DNA from: Sipunculus nudus
Lineage: Eukaryota; Annelida; Sipuncula; Golfingiida; Sipunculidae
Length of the DNA stretch: 64,000 nucleotides
Direction of reading: 5' to 3'
Assembly (NCBI GenBank): GCA_026874595.1
Contig: CM049309.1
Coordinates: 27,405,033-27,469,032 of the forward strand
The number at the start of each line of letters is the position of its first letter. Within the stretch, counting starts at the first letter, position 1. The notes beneath the pieces are model-generated. The model had not been told where the DNA came from, made no database searches, and saw only the letters and a program-made list of their open reading frames with translations. The position numbers were made by a program, and so were the translations under genes. This document shows, piece after piece, positions 58,858-64,000 of the stretch.

Positions 58858-59205
58858 TACGGAACTGACCAACATACTTGCCGAAATCTTTGATTCCGGC
58901 AGGTAACAAACATACGGAACTGACCAACATACTTGCCGAAATCTTTGATTCCGGCAAGTAACAAACAAACATACGGAACTGACCAACATACTTGCCGAAA
59001 TCTTTGATTCCGGCAAGTAACAAACAGACAAACAGACATACGCAACTGAGCAATATGCTTGCCGAAATCTTTGATTCCGGCAAGCAACAAACATGCGCAA
59101 CTGAGCAATATGCTTACCGAAATCTTTGATTCCGGCAAGCAACAAACAGACATACGCAACTGAGCAATATGCTTGCCGAAATCTTTGATTCCGGCAAGCA
59201 ACAAA
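58858..59205. repeat. 55-67-bp tandem hairpin repeat, six copies
   Basis: Each unit carries CTTGCCG and CGGCAAG as inverted arms around AAATCTTTGATTC, separated by (ACAA/ACAG)-rich spacers and ACTGACCAACAT or ACTGAGCAATAT. Copies start near 58877, 58932, 58991, 59058, 59113 and 59172. Confidence 0.95.
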
Positions 59206-60060
59206 CTAGCTGCAAAAGTCGCCGTGTTATCAGCATTTACGTGAAATCATGTTTTTTTCTCGCTTGACGAGATATAGTACGAGATTTGGCAAGACGAGCA
59301 GTTTTATTATGTCAAGACGGCCAAACGTTACGAAATGGCGAAAACTAGATCCGTCTAGCTGTAAAAGTCGCCGAATTATAAGCATTTCCGTGTACTCTCG
59401 TGTTTTCTCGTTTGACGAGATATGGTGCAGGATTTGGCCAGTCTTGCAGATTTGTCATATCAAACTCTCTAAATGTTATGAAATGGCGAAAACTTCATCT
59501 GTCTAGCTGTAAAAGTTGCCGAGTTATTAGCATTTCTGTGAAATCTCCTTTTTTATCGTTTGACGAGATATGGTGCGAGATTTGGCCAGTCTTGCAGGTT
59601 TGTCTTGTCAAGCCGTCCAAATGTTAATGAATGCCAAAAACTAGACCTGTCTAGCCGTGAAAGTCGCCGACTTATATGCATTTCTGTGAAATCTCGTTTT
59701 TCCACATTTGACCAGATGTAGTGCGAGATTTCGCCAAGTATCGCAGTTTTACTATGTCATGTTGGCCAAATGTTACCAAATGCCAAAAACTAGACCTGAG
59801 TAGCTGTAAAAGTCGCCTAGTTATAAGCATTTCCATGATATCTCGTTTTTTCCTCGCTTGACGAGATATGGTGCGAGATTTGGCCTGATTTCTTTTCTGG
59901 CGTGTCAAGCTGGTCATATGTTATGAAATGCCGAAAACTAGACCTGTGTAGCTGTAAAAGTCGCCGAGTTATAAGCATTTCCGTGAAATCTCGCTTTTTC
60001 TCGTTTGACGATAAACCGAGCGAAATTTGACGAGACTTGCAATTGAATGACTTAGAACCA
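59206..60060. repeat. ~148-bp core repeat array
   Basis: TAGCTGTAAAAGTCGCCGAG-like blocks at ~59208, 59358, 59503, 59653, 59800 and 59949 give a 146-150-bp period. Each unit contains TCTCGTTTGACGAGA (a 5-bp-arm hairpin), TGGTGCGAGATTTGGCC and GCCGAAAACTAGACC. Confidence 0.9.
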
Positions 60061-61198
60061 AGGGGAAGCAGTCTTATGCAAAAAACTAGACCCTTGAAAC
60101 ATAAATATTAACCGAGATAGAAGCCAAAAACTGCATATTTTCAGATCGTCAAGTTTAACCCACAAATTTGGTAACCATGGTAACGGCAGCACAAAGCTAC
60201 ATGTGCGGAGGAATAAGCCAATGTTCCTAGTTTAAGATACAACGATAAAAATTGTGCCATGTTTAAAATTATTTTAGATATTGCAGAAAAATGATATGTT
60301 ACAGTGTTTCAGGTACCACGCCCCCTGGTGGCTATTTCCAAAAAATGAAAAACTGATTTCGAGATATTTATAAATAATACAAAATATATCAATTTCAAAG
60401 CCATTGTTAAAAAAATGCAACCTGTAGGTCATATTTAATGAAATCTCGAAGACTCTCGTTTGACGAGAAACGGTGCGAGATTTTGCAAGATTTTTAATTG
60501 GATCACCGAGAGCTCACCAAAGGCTACAAGATGCAAAAAAATTGACCTCTCCAGCATAAAAACTGACAGAGTTAGAAGCTGAAAACTGCATATTTTCAAA
60601 ATTCAAAAGTTTTACCCCAAAAATAGAGAAATCTGACAATAGCGCACTTTGGCACCTATGCGCAAAAATAAGCCCTTGGTACCCAGTTGAAGGTGCTGTG
60701 ATGGAAATGGCCCAATGATTAATAGTTCTTGAGGTAAAGCACCAAAACAAATTTTCATGTTTTTTCATCTGCAACGCCCCCTGGCGGCCATTTCCAAAAT
60801 CTGAAAAAACAATTTCGAGATATTTTTGTGTTACATAAAATATCTCAGAATCAGTACGATTGCTGCCAATTTGAAAAATATCAGGAAATTCCATGATTTC
60901 TCCCCAAAATTGCGTAACCATGGTAACAGCAAATTTAAGTAAGCTACATGTCAAAAGAAAGGCCAGGTGATGACGAAAAAAATGAGCTATTGCAGAAGTG
61001 GATAAGCCCATTTATGGCGAAGTTATAGTGCAAAAACCGTTAACCATACCTGTCGTGACCTTGACCTTGACCTTTGACCTATTTTAACCAAAAACAATAG
61101 GGCACCTAGAAATTATGTTTTTATCATCCCTGTAAGTTTCAAGGTGATTGTGGCAAAATTGTGGCCAGGAGAGTGCAGACAAACAAACAAACAGACTA
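60061..61198. repeat. Further core-repeat copies with gene-regulatory-like motifs
   Basis: It continues the family: X-boxes at 60171 and 60914, CTCF-like cores at 60315 and 60773, and a TGACCTTGACCTTGACC run at 61056-61080 followed by the AAAC/ACAG microsatellite. No gene. Confidence 0.8.
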
Positions 61199-61709
61199 GA
61201 CGACCAGAGGTCAAACGCTTGCCGGAAGGGGAAATAAGAAAGTCAAACTAGGATACAACATACAGCAGACAGTCAGGTTACGTTTGGAACTGGCAAAATG
61301 AATTACCCCAATTATGGCGGAAACAGAAGCACAATTTCGTGTGGTTATGCTGATTTTCAAAAGTCGCAGATGAGTAGACAGACAAACAGACAGACATACG
61401 GGAAAAAACGCCATGTGAAGGCCATGTACTCCTGTCATGGAGAATAGAAAACCGTCTATTAGAATAAAACTCCATATTTTGAATTTTAAGAAAAAGAAGA
61501 ATATAATTGAACGTATATTAGGTACCCATGGTAATGGAAGAATATGACAGAGTCCCCACAAGGATAAACGCATTAAATCTTGTTTCAAATGCTGCAATCA
61601 ATGTTGTGACACTGTCTATAGTTTTCGAGATATGGCACAATAATGATTGCTGCAGCGCGATCTGGCGGCTTATTTCTAAAAGGAAAAAAAATAAGTTCCC
61701 AGATATTTT

Positions 61710-61769
<60 letters not shown>

Positions 61770-63317
61770 AATATATATATTAGATTTATAATAAAAATTT
61801 AACCCCTGTAGAATATGACAGAGTCCCCAGGAGGATAAACGCATTAAATCTAGTATCAGATTCTGCAATCAATGTTGTGACAGTGTGTATAGTTTTGGAG
61901 ATATGGCACAATAATGATTGCTGCAGCACCATCTGGCGGCTATTTTCTAAAAGAAAAAAATTAGTTTCGAAATATTATATTTTTTATTATAAATATTTGA
62001 TGTATAATTAAAATTAAATCCCCTGCCCCCCCAATAGCTAAACCAGGGATCCGCCCATATTTTGACACACCCAACTTCAAAATCGGGGATCCGTCCCTGG
62101 TTTGAAAGATTTGCCAGTGGTTCCTGGCAACACAAATGGCACCACAAGGGGGCACAATGAAAATAACAGGTGTGTTCAATTCAAATTTAGCGGCTTTTGT
62201 CCTCTTTACAATGCTGCTTTGTGAAATTCATGGACGACCGCGCACGCCAACTTGCAACTGTAATGGCCTTGCCGGCACTTACCGGTCAACCCTGAAGCCA
62301 CTTGTGCTCACGGCAATTGGGTGTATCTTCATCATTTGATAAAAAACGAGGCGAGATTTAACGAGAATTCCAATATAATCACATAATTTAGCTGAGAGTG
62401 TCAGACGCTGTCATATGCTAAAAACTATATGTCTGTAGTGTAAAAAATGACAGCATTATAGGCATTTCTTTGAATGGTTCCATGTTCTGGTTTGACGATA
62501 AATAGTGCGAGATAGGACGAGATATTCACTTGTGTCACTTAAAACTAGTCAAATGATTCTTGAACAATAGAAAAATAAAATATCTAGCATGAAAATGACC
62601 GAGATAAAGACATTTGTTTAAAATCTAAAATATTCTCGTTTGGCGGGAAATGATACGAGATTTGCAGTGTAATCATGTCCAGCTTCTGAAATGCTACCAA
62701 ATGCTGAAAACTGCTCCAATTTAGCTTTAACGTGATCAAGTTATAAGCATTTCTGTGAAATCTCGTAATTTCTCGTTTGGCAATAAACCGAGCGAGATTT
62801 GACGGGACTTGCAATTGAATAGCTTAGAACCAAGAGAAAGCAGCCTTATGAAAAAAACTAGACCCTTAAAACATAAATATTAACCGAGATAGAAGCCAAA
62901 AACTACATATCTTCAGATCGTCAAGTTTAACCCCAAAATTTGGTAACCATGGTAACGGCACCACAAGGCTATATGTAGGAAGGAATAAGGCAATGATCCT
63001 AGTTTAGATGCGACCAAAAAAATTTTTATTTGCTTAATAGTTTTTAAGATATTGCGGAAAAATGATAAGTTGTAGTGTTTCCAGTGCCACGCCCCCTGGT
63101 GGCTATTTCCGAAAAATGAAAAAACATGTTCGAGATAATGCAGAACAACAGAAAATATGTCACTTTCAGAACCTCAGCTGTAAAACTGCAACCTCTAAAT
63201 GGTATTTCATGAAATCTCGAAAAGTCTCATGTGACGACAAATGGCACAAGATTTTGCGAGACTTGCATTAATTTAGCACAGAGCGTATAAAATGCTAGAC
63301 AATGCAAAAAACTAGAG
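61199..63317. repeat. Composite repeat, diverged copy 3
   Basis: Same order of blocks as copies 1 and 2 (GACGACCAGAGGTCAAACGC edge, GACA microsatellite, GGGATCCGTCCCTGG, core units, CTCF-like core 63086, X-box 62943) but clearly more diverged. It has an internal partial duplication (61555-61640 against 61807-61890) flanking a (TA)n run. Confidence 0.85.
61712..61791. repeat. (TA)n microsatellite
   Basis: About 80 bp of TA with a few ATT/AAAT interruptions, lying between the duplicated parts of copy 3. Confidence 0.95.
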
Positions 63318-63730
63318 CTCTCTAACTCTAGTCTGGTAATGACAGCTCTAGCCGTTTCTGAGATTTTAATGTTAGTTTGCTTTTTTGGACAGATGACTAA
63401 GTTCGACCTCGTGTTCAATCTCCAAACTGAAACCATTCGAACAAACTTGAGATAGATTGTTCCAGAGATCATTTCTTAGCAATATTGGACAATTTGGCTG
63501 GACAGTTTCGCAGAAGAAGATTTTTAAAGCTTTTTTTAGCTTTTTCCCTTTAAAATCTCAGTAAATGCAGATAGCCAAAAAATAAACAAAATCCGATAGA
63601 GCTTTTCAGATGACTGTTTATTTACAAAAAAATTGGTAATGCTTGTTCCTGACGTTTTTGAGATAGCTATGGTTAACCTACAGACGACGGACGATGCTGC
63701 ACCATAGCATAAGCTCACTGGTTCGCTAAT
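63318..63730 (-). repeat. Dispersed ~420-bp repeat, reverse copy of 43097-43520
   Basis: Reverse complement of the left copy over its full length. Ends are TTAGCGAACC on one side and AGAGCTNTCAT near the other. The (GTCGTGC)n expansion of the left copy is absent. Confidence 0.9.
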
Positions 63731-63734
63731 AATC

Positions 63735-64000
63735 TTTTTCGAGATATTACTGTAAGACATAAGATTTAATAGTTTAAAAAAGATTATTTCAAAACTGTGT
63801 CCTGTAGAATTCTATTAGTGAGACGGAAGAACCAACAAGCAGGCGAATTTGAGGACAACTGACAAAGAAACAGACATAGTGACAAAGGGACACTAGATGA
63901 AGACAAGATGACTTAACCAGGTTATGGGGAAGACTCAGAGGAAGAAAATAAGCAATAGTTTATGTAATTGAGGTTTCTAGCTTTGGAGATATGGCCAAAT
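63735..64000. repeat. ~328-bp CTCF-motif family, partial unit at window edge
   Basis: TTTCGAGATATTACTGTAAG through GGTTATGGGGAAGACTCAGA to TTTGGAGATATGGCCAAAT matches the units at 52165-53640 and runs off the window. Confidence 0.85.

Noticed and set aside
58757-59204. Minus-strand frames with SVCLFVCLSVCL peptides
   Set aside because: Produced by the hairpin repeats and (ACAA)n microsatellite; no protein signal.
58858-59205. Regularly spaced hairpin repeats resembling a CRISPR array
   Set aside because: Spacers are low-complexity ACAA/ACAG sequence related to one another, no cas genes exist and the DNA is animal nuclear DNA.

Overview
This looks like animal nuclear DNA, most likely from a marine invertebrate. 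It is AT-rich, with long introns, eukaryotic splice signals and transposable elements, and it is dominated by tandem and dispersed repeats. I cannot name the species. Pearl/HINE-like repeats together with a Helentron-type helicase-endonuclease hint at a lophotrochozoan such as a mollusc, but that is inference. No bacterial-style genes, CRISPR arrays or rRNA genes were seen.

Layout: 1-1.1 kb holds the 3' end of a decayed Helitron/Helentron (PIF1 helicase joined to an endonuclease). 1.1-19.4 kb is gene-poor and holds dispersed repeats, a fold-back element, a 1.06-kb hAT-like element and a 5'-truncated CR1/Rex-like LINE. 19.4-31.6 kb is a 26-bp satellite split by two insertions: a 6.06-kb LTR retrotransposon (20705-26764) and a 2.1-kb hAT-like element (27360-29484) with a perfect 8-bp target duplication. 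31.8-46.5 kb holds the 3' part of the one host gene I can support. It is a tyrosine kinase on the minus strand, read from four exons (46423-46493, 39914-40051, 38724-38823, 31820-32536). The kinase exons agree in phase and carry the C-lobe. The last exon, probably the C-terminal tail, has an octapeptide repeat. Its introns are filled with minisatellites, a probable solo LTR and repeat arrays. 46.5-64 kb is almost all repeat arrays (periods about 150, 330 and 2350 bp) plus two fragments of an L1-like ORF1.

The main novelty is the organisation of the repeats. Unrelated families repeatedly carry short motifs resembling transcription-factor sites: RFX-like X-boxes, CTCF-like cores, AGGTCA half-site runs and a GGTGGCGCCACC palindrome. 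Many also carry hairpins. The 52-63 kb block has the architecture of non-autonomous Helentron relatives (tetranucleotide microsatellite, conserved edge, roughly 150-bp core repeats), and a Helentron-type coding remnant lies at the left edge of the same window.
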